Made by a program: the position numbers and the translations under genes. Shown here piece after piece: positions 31,215-43,763 of a stretch of 60,000 nucleotides of DNA. This stretch comes from Adiantum capillus-veneris. Taxonomy: Eukaryota; Streptophyta; Polypodiopsida; Polypodiales; Pteridaceae. Below the pieces are notes generated by a model that saw only the letters and a program-made list of their open reading frames with translations, was not told the DNA's origin and searched no databases. Position 1 is the stretch's first letter. Each line of letters opens with the position of its first letter. Where the stretch lies: contig CM043944.1 in assembly GCA_014529385.2 (NCBI GenBank), positions 62,772,248 to 62,832,247 of the forward strand, read 5' to 3'.

Positions 31215-33060
31215 ACAGAGAGCAGTAGAGTTACAGTTGTTACTTACAAAGAAAGCAGGAAATCTCGACAGCGAATGCCAAAAAGCATCTAGCTTATTCC
31301 CTTCTCTTGCACAGCATTAATGTTTCCATGCATTGACCGAGTATGCATAAAGTAGGGCCCGTTAATTGGCCAGGCATTAGCACAACTGTTTCAACCTATG
31401 CACGGCACATACTCCGAGGCAATACCTTGTCGTCCGGGAGGACTCCGGCTAGGAGGGGGGGAGGCACTCTCAAATGCGGAAACAATAACAGAAACAACAA
31501 AAAAGGGCATGATTTTTGACTATTCTAAGGGTTGTTGTTTGATTGCGAAATTTTCTGGAGTAACCCAAGTATATATGTCCTTATAAAGCATGGAGCTACA
31601 GGTATATGGGGCCAAACGCCAAATCAAGCCCCTAGGTGTGTGTATATAAGTAGAAATAGCCATTTTCAGGCAAAATATTGGTAAAACGGAGAAATCCGGC
31701 CATAAAAATTGCATGTGAGTGTATATAATGTGTTGCGGTGATGTTTGTGATTTATTATAATTTTTGGAGATTTTTTGGGTTTGATTTGCTATTTTCCTTT
31801 TAATTTTGCTAATTTTCGTCAGAAAACTTCAAAAATACAAAAATCACGTGAAAAACAGTCGTAATGAAAAACAAAAAATATGAGGATGACCAGTGACTAA
31901 AGGACAACCTATGGTACAGTGGGGGTGCAATTATGAGACTGGAGCGGAAAGCGTGTTTTGGCCAGGTTTTGACCGAAATGACAAAATTCTGGTAAACAAG
32001 GCAAATGGCGTCCAAATCAAGAAATTTTGGAGCCTAGACCGCATCTCGGGAGAAGATAGGAGCACATGTCAAATTTCATGAAAAGTGCTTCGGGGACCTC
32101 CATTATAAGAAATTTTCACCCCATTTTTACTTCATTTTCACTATTGACTTTGTGCAGAGAGCTTCTGCCACCTAGAGCGGATCGACCTTCCAGCGGATTC
32201 TACGATGCGCACGACTACCCGAGGAGCTCCAGACATGAGAGGTAGGATCAACACCTTGAGCTTTTCACGCATGATTGTCATTATGTTGCGAAAACTAGCG
32301 TAGAGGTCACACACAAAGCGAGCGGTAGAGACCTACAATTAGAGACGGCGGCCCAACGGCTAACCCGAAAGCAACAAGACTTCATCGACAGCTTACCCTA
32401 GTCTAGGAGACCAGTCCTGGATAGCCAAAGGCAGTAGGAAACCATCGGGAAAAAACTCTAATTCCCAGAAACCCGCAAGAGGCCACCAAATGGGAAATCA
32501 GCGAAACGGCGACCAAATGCTACCAAAACTCATGGGTAGGAGAATCTCGACATGCTCGACAAGTCTATATGAACCACATGACCAAAAAGTGACCCGAAGC
32601 GGCACTAAACCCCAGGAACGGCATCAAACACACAAAGCATCAAAATGCACTTGCGACCCAACCGCAAGTCCGTTTGCCACCAAACTTCATGAGCGGCTTT
32701 CCTAGACCATCAAAAACCAAGTCCTATGGTGGTAGACCACCACAAATCATCAAAGGTATGTAAAGAAAACCACGGTTCTTCTAGAGCGACAAATTGCCAA
32801 ATGGAACTCCGGTTAAGCCAAAGTCGACAAAAACCATACAGCAAGGATCCCCAAGGGATCGGGAAGCTATGGAGACCAACATCGAGAAATTTTATCGCCT
32901 GAAAGCACTCCAAAAGTCAGAAAACGGCTCGGAGGCTCTGAAGTCCACACAAAGAGTTATACTCTATCCATTTGACTTTTTTATTGAAATTAGGCTCAAA
33001 AGGGAATTAGGGGAGCAAAGGGCAAGCACTAGGAGCACCAGCACTGAAAAAATCACCAGG
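31215..33060 (+). other. Non-coding part of element B between pol and palindromes
   Basis: No gene-like frame. A purine-rich tract (AGGAGGGGGGGAGGCA) at about 31451 looks like an internal polypurine tract. Otherwise I see nothing recognisable. Confidence 0.5.
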
Positions 33061-33084
33061 AGACATCCTACGCATAGGATGTCT
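33061..33084. repeat. 24-bp palindrome, copy 3 (one mismatch)
   Basis: AGACATCCTACG followed by CATAGGATGTCT. First of four copies spaced about 280 bases apart. Confidence 0.9.
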
Positions 33085-33345
33085 CAAGGGCACTTTTTGG
33101 CACAGACTCCAACAATTTTTGTCATGCACATGTTCTGAATGACATTTACAAGCCATACACCAAGTTTCATCACATTTGTACCAAGCTTGACCTCAGATGC
33201 ATGAAAAAGCGCAAAGTTAGGGCACAGAGGCAATAATGGTCCAAATACCTACCAAATCTTGTCCAAATCCCATGAAACTTGCACAACACAATCACCAACA
33301 CATCAGCAAACAATCTGTGTGGTCAGGGAGAAAAAATGATGAAAA

Positions 33346-33369
33346 AGACATCCTACGCGCAGGATGTCT
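33346..33369. repeat. 24-bp palindrome, copy 4 (one mismatch)
   Basis: AGACATCCTACG followed by CGCAGGATGTCT. Confidence 0.9.
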
Positions 33370-33630
33370 AATTGACCTTTTTGACATACAAGGGATGTTT
33401 TATCATTCCATATCCAATTACCTCATCATCAAGAGCCCATATGTCAAGTTTGAAGCCATTCTAATCACTTTTGACCCACAACACCTTCAAGATACACTTT
33501 TTGAGCCCTAAAACACCTCACAGAGCCATACAAGCATCAAGTCCTGTCCAAATTCAAATCCAAGAACATGGCCATGATCCATAAGCCAAGGACAACCCAC
33601 AGAACAAGTTTCATGTCATTTTGATGAAAA

Positions 33631-33654
33631 AGACATTCTACACGTAGGATGTCT
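33631..33654. repeat. 24-bp palindrome, copy 5 (diverged)
   Basis: AGACATTCTACA followed by CGTAGGATGTCT; two mismatched pairs. Confidence 0.9.
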
Positions 33655-33906
33655 CCAGCATAAATTTAGCCTTCTGTACAAAGAATGACATCATGGGAGC
33701 CAATACCATGGTGTAATGAGCCCATGTACCAATTTTCAACCCATTTGGACATCAATTGCTAGGACATCCTACCCAAATTGTGACCTAAAGATTGAATCAA
33801 TCCAAAAATCCACTTTTTGATATCCAAATTCAAATCCAAGCCTATAGCCATGTTCCATGAGCCTTACACTACCTTCATGTCAAATATGAAGCAGTTCTGA
33901 TGAAAA

Positions 33907-33930
33907 AGACATCCTACGCGTAGGATGTCT
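33907..33930. repeat. 24-bp palindrome, copy 6 (perfect)
   Basis: Identical to the perfect copy at 692-715. Confidence 0.95.
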
Positions 33931-34095
33931 ATATGTAAAATTTTGGCCAAATTTGCACTGTGAGCACATGCACAGCTTCACAAGTTCCTTTTAAGCTTTA
34001 TTTTCAATTTTCAAGTCATTTGGATAAGTAAAACTCAGTTTCACAACTGATATGGAAAAAATGCTAACTTTGGACTACTGAGTGCAACAGGATCT

Positions 34096-37000
34096 ATGGC
34101 AGCCGCGAAGTCAACGGCAAAGAGAAAAAGAATGACAATCAAAGACTATCTGGACGAGGTGGAACCTTTTGTCATTCTAGAGGGAACACTAAAGCCCACC
34201 AGCATCTGGATACAAGAGGATCTGTTGGAGTCAAACGACCTAAAGATCTACCAGGGCGTGTTCAAGGACAGTGAAGGCAATGTTATAGAGCTACCAATGC
34301 TTCCAAGAGAGCTCAATGAGTTTGTACGAAGCAAAATGGCCGTCTACTTGGAGAAAATCGACCTCCACAACTACTTCGAAGCAATACTAGCAGGGGTGGA
34401 CATCAAAAGAGCATGGGAGTTTGTAACAAGCATCAAAGAAGATGGAGTGGCCAAGGTAACAGATTTACAAGGCAGACCAGATACAGAGATCATAATCACG
34501 GAGCGGGTTGTAGCCCATGCACTAGACCTCTCCAATGAGGGAGACAGCGTAACAAAAAGAAGAGATGAAGTCAAGGTGTACAAAGAGAAAAAGGCAAATT
34601 ACACCTTTGAAGACATTGCCAACCCAAAGGTGGCAAGTATGAGCCAGTTGTACAACCAGTACTTCCACATGTGCACAAAGAGGCCACAGAAGTACACGAT
34701 GCCGCCAGGTGCAATTGCCACAACGTTTACTTGGGCAATGACAAAAGGCACCCCAAAGATTATCAACTACGCGGCATGCATACATGACAGCTTGGTAAAG
34801 ATGGGCAAAAAAAATCCAACCTACATAGTGCCAGGAGAGCTGATAACCAAGGTGGTTTATGGGGCACTACACGCCAAAGGAAGGTGGCCTGACCCCCCAT
34901 CTCAGAACGATTGGTTAAGGGTGAAATAAGACAAGGAAGATGAGCCGCAAAGGGCACCAAGGGTGGCTACGAGGTTGAAAAGACGGCTAGAGCCAGTTGA
35001 AGAGGAGCTACCCGAGCAGAAGAAACGATAGAAAGAGTTTGTTCAAGTGTCGTCTAAAGAAACCAGGTCTCAGAAAGCGGCAAGACTCGAGAGGCTGATG
35101 GAGAGTTTCCGAGCAGAAAGAGCCCTCAAGGGTGATTTAAACGAACTCTGGAATCCATCTCTCGAGTCTATGTCCGGATCATCCAGAAGAGTGCAAAGGG
35201 ACCATTTTGAAGATTATATCAAGAATTTCGAGATCCTTGATGCTGCAGCGAAAAACATTCCCCATGTCCCTTTCACCGAAGAGGAAGTGGAGCAGATAAG
35301 GCAGAAACTGCTAGATGAGCAGGAAAGCCAAGAAAGAGAGCGAAAAACAAAAGCAGATAGGGACATAAAGGGAAAATCGGCAACTTTACCAGAGAGCCCT
35401 AAACCCAGCCCACACCCGTCACCACCACCCTCACCACCTCCCAGCAGCCCTCCACCAGAAGATAGCGCAGCTGAGCAAAAACAAGACGAAAGTCAAGGAG
35501 AGAAGCAAGAGCAAAGGAAGGAACCTGAGCCAAAGGAAGACACCAAGCCTAAGTCTGAACAAAAAGAATCACATGAGGCCTATTATACATTTTTGGACCT
35601 ACTAGTTGTAGGCTATACAAAGGAAGAAGCCGCCACAATCGCATTCGACTTGGCAAGAGAAGTGCATAAAGAACAGATGCAAGGAATCTGACTAGTGGAA
35701 CTTAAAGAAATTGCTACAGACACTGTGGACCTGCACCCACCCTGCAATGACTAGGACGTGGTGATGACAAAGCTAGTTGGATTGCGAACCCAATCTATGG
35801 CTTCAGAGAAAGATATGATAACTCTCAAAGCAAGCGAAGAAAAGACCAAGATGGAAATGGATTATCTGCAAGCACAAAGCCAAAAGAAAAAAAAGAGAGA
35901 AGCTGACCTCCAGACCAGCTTGGCAACGACTCTACAAAACTGCCAAGCAATGAAAGAAGCAAATGAGGCAACAGCAAAAAGAATACAAGCAGCTGAAGAA
36001 GAGTGTCTACAGCTCAGCAAGTCATTGCGAGATGCTGAAAAAGAACGGGATAATCTGACACTACAGCTGGCAGAGGAAACAAAAGAAGTTGAGGCCATGA
36101 GGAATGCCAAGGAAAGAGTAGAAATAGAACAAGAAGCAAGCCTAGATGAAATCCTTGAGCTCAAGGATCAATTAAAAGTCAAAGATCAAACCATCCAGAG
36201 GCTGCGAGCATCGCCTGCTAGAGTCCGAGCTACGAGCTCGACTCAAATCGTTTCCGAGAGTCAAATATATGAAGAGCAAATGCAGGAACTTCAGAAGGAG
36301 CTGACTCTCAAGAAAAAGCAGAGATTAATGATGGCTGAAGGGTCTATTGTAATGCAAACAAGAATGGAGGACAGCCAAAAAGCCCTACAAGAAGAAGTGG
36401 AGAGCATAAAGGTGAAGCTCGAGGAGGCGGAAAAAATAAACATTGAACTTAATGACATCCTCGTGAATATGGGCGGACAAGCTGAAGCAGAGAAGCAAAC
36501 ACTCCTCAGGCAAATTGAGGAGTTGAAAGGCCAGCAAGGAGGAGAGGCAGAAAGCTCAAGGCCATCCGCCAATGAGGGAATCGACATCGAAAATGTGGGA
36601 GAGCCTGTGGACACAACCATGCAAGAGGAAAGCATAGCAGGATCCTCTCAAGATCCACAGAGTCTAACACAAGAAGAGGAGGAAAATATGAGTAAGGCAA
36701 TAGAGGCAGAGCTACGAGAAAGCACAAAGGAAGCCTTGGAATGGGATCAGAGGGTCTTCAAATCTATGACCATCCAGAGGATCGACGCCAGCAATGTCAG
36801 GCGCGAGTGGCTTCAGCCCTCTCTCCCATATCCATCGCTGAAATATGAAGCAGCAACAATAAACAAGCAAATCAGGGAAGAGCAAACGGTACCTCTCTAC
36901 AATGCAGACACCTCCAGGCTAGAAGGAGTGAAGCTTATCGTGGATTCTCAACCAAAGTGGAGGAAGGCTTGGCTTACCAAGTATTCACAATACCTAATCC

Positions 37001-37542
37001 ACTTGGTAGAGGCACCTAAACATATCAGAGACAACCTCAGCTTCTGTCCTCTACCAAGAATTAGGATGTGGAAGGCACAAGAAATTCTGCAAAGAAGCCA
37101 ACCCACTTGGCTGAACTACCCAAAGCTGCCGGGCGTGAAGGCAGGTGAGAGAATAAGTGTCCAATACATGGTGAAAACCCTAACGGGTGCCATAAAGTTG
37201 TTCACTGGCTCTCCTGACCTTACATGGATTATGATGAGAAAAATCTGCAAAACAATCCTAGCAGTGTTTGAGACATTTAAGCCACGACAGGTGACTGACA
37301 GCATATTCTTCTTCCAGGACACATACAAATGTGCTTATGATCTGTCAGGTCAGTCTTACAAGGAGGTGATACATGCGTTGTATCAAAGAATCATGTTTCT
37401 ACCATCTTATCACCTCCAGGCTTTTGAAGAAGCATTTTATACAGGATTCTTCACCATGAACACAGAAATCTTTGGACCAACAATGCTTAACCTACATGCC
37501 AGGTACGAATCACTACTAAAGATGCGGGAAACGATAACATGA
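34096..37542 (+). pseudogene. Third coding region of element B (about 1,149 codons)
   Basis: One frame from ATG 34096 to TGA 37542 with only four in-frame stops (34927 TAA, 35029 TAG, 35689 TGA, about 35752 TAG) and no frameshift. An N-terminal globular region (34096-34926) contains ITERVVAHALDLSNEGD and YTMPPGAIATTFTWAM. Then a charged region with a proline-rich stretch (about 35400-35460), a long coiled coil (about 35790-36540) and a C-terminal globular region (about 36700-37540). No signal peptide or membrane segment, so it does not look like an envelope despite its place between pol and the LTR. Family not recognised; the N-terminal part may relate to plant transposon-associated proteins, which I cannot verify. 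Confidence 0.7.
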
Positions 37543-37580
37543 GGCAGCTGATCAAGGCCATGTCGGGGACGACATGAACA

Positions 37581-37593
37581 AGGAGGGGGGGGA
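37581..37593 (+). other. Polypurine tract of element B
   Basis: AGGAGGGGGGGGA directly before the TGTTAG start of the 3' LTR. Confidence 0.75.
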
Positions 37594-38523
37594 TGTTAGA
37601 AGCTGGACACACCCCACGGCATCTAACTACTCGGAACTATTATATTTTGTAATTATTCATTCAATGAGGAAAACCCGATTTTTCACCTTCTAAATATTGG
37701 GACTTACAGAAGTTTCCAGATTGTATCTCAGTTTTGATAGTTAGAATGAGTAGATGGTTGATTTTGGAACATTAGGGTTTGAGAAGTTGTAAGGTATATA
37801 TACCACTTTTTGACCTTAATGAAAAACCTTTTGTCATTTCAAAACAAGTTTGAAGTCTGTGAGAGCGTACTGTGTACAAGAGAGAGAGTGAGAGCTTCAT
37901 CTTGACGCTACGTGTGCTTCGGTGGTTGGAATCGAGTGCGGAGAAGTGCAGCGTGTTGCCCCCGACGAGAGCTACGCGTCGATACCTACATTGCACGCGT
38001 ACGGTTCGGTCTTGCGAGCTCCTTCTACGAGATTCATCGGTTGTTTGGGTGAGCATACGTTGTCCGATTTTGCATTGCAGCATATCCACGCGTTCACAAC
38101 AAGTAGAACTACACATTAGGCACTTTAGATTTCAGAAACGGAGACCTGCAGTTTTTGGTCAGACATCCTACGCGTTTCTGCACCGGGTGTTTTGAGTCGA
38201 GATTTTGGTTCATAGACCTTAGGGAGAGTGACCTATTGGTAGTAATAGGGTCTCCTTCAAGTTCTATGGTGTTTCGAGATCGTTTGATGGGTGTTCGGCT
38301 CCAAAAAGCGTTGTAGGAAGTTTCCTCTTTTACACTCTTGAAGGCTGTGACTTAGACAATTGGTAGAGACCTCTGTAGGAATTAGTTAGGAGTCGGTCGA
38401 GTGTAGATTGACACTTTATGCTTGCTTCCACACACCTGCGGGTCGAGCTTTGTCCTTAGCTGACATTATATGTTAGGTGAGTTCTCATTGTGCTGACGTC
38501 CGTCGCGGTGTATCCGTCCAACA
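37594..38523 (+). repeat. 3' LTR of element B
   Basis: Starts TGTTAGAAGC after the polypurine tract and is proposed to end ...CGTCCAACA at 38523. Contains TATATATA at about 37795 as a likely promoter and a half-copy of the palindrome at 38161-38174. The end is uncertain because the 5' LTR is outside the window and cannot be compared. Confidence 0.55.
38161..38174. repeat. Half-copy of the 24-bp palindrome in the LTR
   Basis: AGACATCCTACGCG, then the sequence departs. Links the LTR to the palindromes in the leader and spacer. Confidence 0.8.
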
Positions 38524-39278
38524 GCAAGGCCCAGTAATAATCAGTTTTTTAGCAAATCAAAGAAAGACACATCACCAAGATTCCAAGCATATTCTAATTT
38601 TTTGGCTCTATATTGGGGGGAGGTGCAGCTTTGTTCGGTTACCCGTCCCCTTATTGGCCCCTTTACCCTATATATGATGCAGATTAAATTTTTCAAAGAA
38701 GGAGAGACCCTCCATGTGTCACTCACTCCTTCACTTAAGAGAAAACTTTGCAAAAAATTGAAGAGTTAGATTTAAAATGCAAAAGTAAAGGGTAACATTG
38801 TAAGAAGTGATAGGCTTTTAAGAATGTAAAGTTAATAAATACTCCTCTAATTTATGGAAATTTCCAAAATATCCCTCAATTTTCAAAAGGCCCAAAAAAC
38901 CCCAAATATTTTTCAAAAATTCTTAAAATTCCCTTCAAATTTTTCAAAAATCCCGAAATACCCTTGGTTGTGAGATTAAATTTCTCCAACGATAAAAGAC
39001 TTTGTAGATTTTTATAAGAAGATTGATTATCTTTGAATACAAGAAGCTAAAACTAGAATTTGAGTTGGTTATGTAGGCTTTGGAGATGAATTGCTTCATT
39101 ATGTCTAGACATAATATGTATATGTATGCATATATACATGTATACATACATACGTATGTATGTATGTATGTATACACACACACACACACACACACATATA
39201 CAGAGAGATCTTTACGTCTTTAAAAAAACCATAATTTCAATGAAATGTCTATTCATAGAGTTTTGAACTCAAGCACAC

Positions 39279-39355
<77 letters not shown>

Positions 39356-40367
39356 TGTGTATCATTTCTATATCATTCCAATTTTATTAGATGCTTCAAA
39401 CCTTTGAAATAATTTGAGGTTTTTTCTATGATGTTAGAATGTTCTTTAACTTCTTTATTGATGTCAATGGTGGAATCTTTGTTAATTGGTGGCATCTTTA
39501 AAGTTTTCATAAAGAATATGCTCCCCTACCATGGATATAATAATGGAAACTAACAAATTGAGTCCATGAAGTTTCTAGGACAAAAAGAAATGTAGGCCAT
39601 GATCGAGGCTAAAATGTAAAAAGTTAAATTTGATGTGATCAAAAGTTGACCACTAAAGTAGGGTATGATATTCGTACTCTGAAATTTTCAAAGGATATAG
39701 TGTGCATACAAAAAGACACTCTCCTACATTGCTTCAATGTTCGTTCTCACATGTAAGGGAGTAGGAGCTAAGGAGCTAAGCCATATGGTTGGTATGATAT
39801 ATATTGTGCATAAGGGAATAGTCCCAAGCATGAAAATGGTTGAATACAATATGCTCTCACAAAGAGAAACATGCTTTGGTAATTTCGGGAGAGAGAGAGG
39901 GAGAGAAAGATCAATGGCATGCATGACTTCAGGTCATTGACTTCATTTTGCACCAAATACTTTAGTTTAACATAATGACCAAAACTCTTACAAAAATAAA
40001 CAACTAAGCAACCTTATTTTACTTTCAGTTCTATCACATTTAAAGATGCAAATGATGTGAAAGCGTAAATGAACAAATAGTGTGAAACTTATTTTATTAA
40101 GTTGCTTATGCATTATTGTGATTAGGCGATGATTTAAACCATTTTTATGCTTGTGCAAAAAACATAGATAGAGATGCAAGCGATTCATCTAGGGAGAAAC
40201 ATAGATGGAAGGGTCAATCACATTTTTAATATTAATAGAAATCCAACTCATCTCTTTGAAACTTGAAAATTTCTTGGTACATTGGAAACTATGAACTCTA
40301 ATCTTTTCTTACACAATGTAGCAATCGTTGGTCCTCATCTTTAACAACTTGCTAGCTTACCCAATTT
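38524..40367. other. Non-coding region with microsatellites
   Basis: AT-rich, no gene-like frame. Contains TATG/TACA-type repeats and a CA run at about 39115-39196, a GT run followed by a GA run at 39282-39351, and short GA runs near 39890. No recognisable element ends except the copia LTR that begins at 40368. Confidence 0.7.
39282..39351 (+). repeat. GT-GA compound microsatellite
   Basis: About 20 GT units followed directly by about 15 GA units. Confidence 0.95.
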
Positions 40368-40596
40368 TGTTATCATATACATGTGGTAGTGATGTGTGTA
40401 AACACACTAGGACCATCGGGGCATTTTTTTTCCATCTTTAGGAGGATTTTTCCCTATGCATTGTATGTACGCCCATTCATTCTAGGGCTATCTATCTTTC
40501 CATTGCACACTAAGTAACACACTCTCTATTGTGTGCCTTGAGCTTCCTTCGTCTTCTCCAAGATGTGCGCGTTTCTCTGCAACCCTATTTCCAACA
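40368..40596 (+). repeat. 5' LTR of outer copia
   Basis: 229 bases, TGTTATCAT ... TTCCAACA. Matches the other three copia LTRs in the window. Followed by ATTGGTCTTAGAGC, a changed form of the initiator-Met tRNA primer-binding site. Confidence 0.92.
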
Positions 40597-40958
40597 ATTG
40601 GTCTTAGAGCAGGTTGCATCCTCTCGCGCTTAGTCACCAGCTGCTCCAGCACAGACATGCTCACTTTCTTCGATTTTAGTGAGGTTTGGCAAGCATTCGC
40701 AGGTCGACAAATATTTTGGGTAAACTCGTAGAGCTTAGTCTGCTCCGATTTTTTATTTGGGCTCATTCCAGCCTCCTTTTCCACTACAGGTACGTCTACA
40801 CGAGCAATTTCGTCATTTTGTGCAAATTTTTGGTTAATGCCTTTTTTTGCATAACAGGTGCCTTATAGTCTTCCATGTTTTGTTCTATATAGAACGTGTT
40901 GTTCCCGCTTTGTTTCTCCTCTTTTTGGGAAGTTTTCACATCGGGTGGAGAATTTACC

Positions 40959-41930
40959 ATGGCTGACAACAACCAATATGCGTTCAAGATGTTTGCTGCT
41001 GAGGACAAGTTGGATGGGGACAATTACCCTATGTGGGCTTATATGATGCAACATGTTCTTGTGTCAAAGGGTGTCTATAATATTGTGCAGGGCATGGATT
41101 TAAGTCCTGGTTCTAAGGATGTAGGTGACGTTGAGGATGTAGCAGGTCTTGCTGTAAGGATTGCTACAATTAGAGTTGTTTTGCCTACATCAGAACAAGC
41201 TCGTTGGGATGTAAAGGATGCACAGGCTCATTCGTTGATTGCATTGTCTGTGAAGTGCAACATTACTCCTCACATTTGTTCAACAAAATATGCAAAACAG
41301 GCTTGGGATATTCTAGCAGGTCTTTATGCAAGCCACAATGAGGCTAAAATTGCTTTGCTGCGTAAAGAGTTGGAATCGAATATTATGCATGAGAAAGATG
41401 ATATGGACACTTTCCTTGTTAGTGTCAAGGATATCAATGAGCAAGTTATTTCTGCAGGTGAAGTCATTTCAGACAATTCCCTTGTGCAGACTGTTCTTGA
41501 TGTCTTACCAGATTCTTACCATACTTTTGCTAGTACTTGGAGACTTATGACCCAAGGAAATCTTGAAGTTGTGGTGGTAACAGCAATGCAGCCACTCCTT
41601 ATGGTTGTGTTGCGAGTGGTAAAACTTCTGTTCCTAATGATTCTTACCATACTTTTGCTAGTACTTGGAGACTTATCACCCAAGGAAATCTTGAAGTTGT
41701 GGTGGTAACAGCAATGCAGCCACTCCTTAGGGTTCTGCTGCGAGTGGTAAAACTTCTGTTCCTCATGCTTCTACTGGCAGTTTTTTGTCTAGAGGTGATA
41801 AGGGAAAAAATATTGTAAAGCTAATGATCACTTGATCAAGTCGTGTCCTAAGTTGAAGGCCAAAGAGGCTAAGAAGAAAGAGGGTGGTTCCACTTAAAAT
41901 GTTGGTTCCACTACAAATGCAGCCATTGTT
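40959..41930 (+). pseudogene. gag: Gag of outer copia
   Basis: ATG 40959 (MADNNQYAF). UBN2/copia-type gag features: WAYMMQHVLVSKG, QAWDILAGLYA, LRKELESNIM, then DINEQVISAGEVI. After about 41575 the sequence is disrupted: a deletion compared with the inner copy, a 128-bp tandem duplication (41511-41766) and loss of the first cysteine of the zinc knuckle (YCKANDHLIKSC remains at about 41815). It would coat element RNA; the product is truncated. Confidence 0.82.
41511..41766 (+). repeat. 128-bp tandem duplication in copia gag
   Basis: 41511-41638 and 41639-41766 are near-identical direct repeats, both starting GATTCTTACCATACTTTTGC. The inner copia has this sequence only once. Confidence 0.92.
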
Positions 41931-43536
41931 GTGTCTTCTGTGAAAGGAGACTTTGATGTTGATGTTGATGCAAAATGGGCTTTTAGTGCAAAGTACACTT
42001 ACAATCCTGTTGTCCATGATGCATGCATGTCAGTTGTTGCTGCAGATTCACATGTGTGGTATTTTGACAGTGGTGCTACAAAGCACATTACCTCACATCG
42101 TGAATCATTCACCTCTCTTGAGTCTGTCCCTCATGGGAATTCTATCACTTTTGCCAACAATGCCACTTATCCGGTTTAGGGAGCTGGAAAGATTGTGATT
42201 ACTACTACAAATGGTAGTTCTTTCACACTTGTTGATGTACTTTATGTACCTGGGATCAAGAAGAATCTTTTGTCTATATCTGCACTTGCTAGACTTGGAC
42301 TTGTAGTCAAATTTGTGGATGACAAATGTACAGTTGGTGATGAAATTGTTGCATTTGGCATATTATGCCGTTCGCTGTATAAGCTCACTCTCTATGACAA
42401 GTGTGGGCAGAATTTTGCAAATACAGTTGTGGATTCAAAGGCTGTTTCATATGCAAAACTTTGGCATGCACGTTTTGGTCATCTGAATTTTTCCAGTTTG
42501 CTGCGTTTGCAAAAATCTAATATGGTTGCTTCTTTTTCGCCTCTTGAAGCACCTGTCAAACATGTTTGTGAAGGCTGTATTTTGGGTAAGATGCAACATT
42601 TGAAGTTTCCAAAAGATGGTTCAGTTAGGGCCAGATGCAGGGTCCAACTTGTGCATAGTGATGTTTGTGGGCCCATGCAAACTCCGTCCTTGGGCAATTA
42701 CCTATACTTCGTGACTTTCATTGATGATTACTCCAGGCATGAATGGGTATTTCCGCTTGAAGCGAATTCCAAAGTTTTTATGTGCTTCAAACAATTTTTG
42801 GCTATGGCTAAAAATGTATCGAAATGTACTTTGGGCACCCTCCATTCTGATCGAGGAGGAGAGTATAGATCTTATAAATTTAGTGCATTTCTGGCTAGTC
42901 ATGGGATAAAACACCAATATACAGTGCCTTATACACCTCAAAAAAATGGTGTTGCTGAGAGGAAAAACATGTCAATTACGTAAATGGAACGATGTATGGT
43001 CAAAAGTCAAGCTTTGCCACATTCTTTTTGGCTTGAGGCCATCATGTGTGCCACTTATGTACTTAACAGGTGTCCTACAAAATCTTTGCAGTCTATTACT
43101 CCATATGAAGCATGGCATGATAGAAAGCCTTCTATTGAGCACATGCATGTTTTTGGTTGTTTGGCATATGCTTTGATGCCACAAACACAACACAGAAAAT
43201 TGGATGATAAGGCTGTCAAATGTATTTTTGTTGGTTGTAGTGCTGAAAGCAAAGGTTACAAGTTGTTTCATCTACAAACAAACTGTATTCTGGTTTCACG
43301 AGATGTAATGTTGTGGAAGATTTTGTTCAGCCCTTGCTGTCATGTACTAGAGACATTAATGTAAGCTCAAAGAACATTCATGATAATTTGTTGCCTCTTT
43401 TGAGTGGTGGAAATACGAATGTAAATTCCAATGAGGCAAATGTACAGCCTACAGGGGTTTCTAAAAATGTTACAGATTAGCCTATTTTACTGATGTAGAT
43501 GTACATGATGTACTTGATGAGGAAAGTGCTGAAAAT
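41931..43536 (+). pseudogene. pol: Protease and integrase of outer copia
   Basis: Protease active site VWYFDSGATKHITSH (about 42055). Integrase H2C2 module HARFGHLNF ... CEGCILGKM (about 42465-42590); catalytic core D (HSDVCGPM), D (HSDRGGEY) and E (NGVAERKN). In-frame TAG at 42177 and TAA at 42981, then frame loss near 43310. The sequence stops at 43536 where the inner copia begins, just before the RT. Confidence 0.88.
43532..43536. repeat. Target-site duplication of inner copia (left)
   Basis: AAAAT before the inner 5' LTR; AAAGT (54106-54110) after the inner 3' LTR. Four of five match. Confidence 0.7.
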
Positions 43537-43763
43537 TGTTACCATATACATGTGGTAGTGATGTGTGTGAACACACTAGGAGCGCCGGGGCATTTTTTCT
43601 CTCTTTAGGAGGTTTTTTCCCCTGAGCATTGTATATACGCCCATCACTCTAGGGCTATCTATCTTTCTATTGCATACTAAGAAACACACTCTCTATTGTG
43701 TTCCTTGATCTTCCTTCGTCTTCTCCAAGCTGTGTGCATTTCTCTGCAACCCTAAATCCAACA
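43537..43763 (+). repeat. 5' LTR of inner copia
   Basis: 227 bases, TGTTACCATA ... AATCCAACA. Confidence 0.93.

Larger units (their letters stand above)
33085..34095 (+). other. Palindrome-bearing spacer of element B
   Basis: Non-coding. The palindromes at 33061, 33346, 33631 and 33907 are 285, 285 and 276 bases apart. The phrase GATGAAAAAGACAT precedes the last three, so this is a diverged tandem array. It ends at ATG 34096. Confidence 0.75.
1..38523 (+). mobile_element. Giant Ty3/gypsy element B (5' end outside window)
   Basis: This long retroelement is interrupted by element A (3941-15080) and DNA transposon C1 (16062-25395). Without them about 18 kb remains, and the 5' LTR is still outside the window. 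The order is leader, gag (1123-3940 and 15081-16061), protease, RT, RNase H, integrase, second protease-like segment, palindrome-rich spacer, a third coding region (34096-37542), polypurine tract and 3' LTR. The gypsy order (integrase after RT) is read directly. Joining these segments into one element is inferred from uninterrupted reading frame across the A insertion, domain order, and the same 24-bp palindrome in the leader, the 3' spacer and (half-copy) the LTR. All coding regions contain stops, so this copy is inactive. Confidence 0.8.

Noticed and set aside
34096-37542. Third coding region of B as a retroviral-type envelope
   Set aside because: No signal peptide, membrane segment or cleavage site pattern; coiled-coil and proline-rich sequence dominates.
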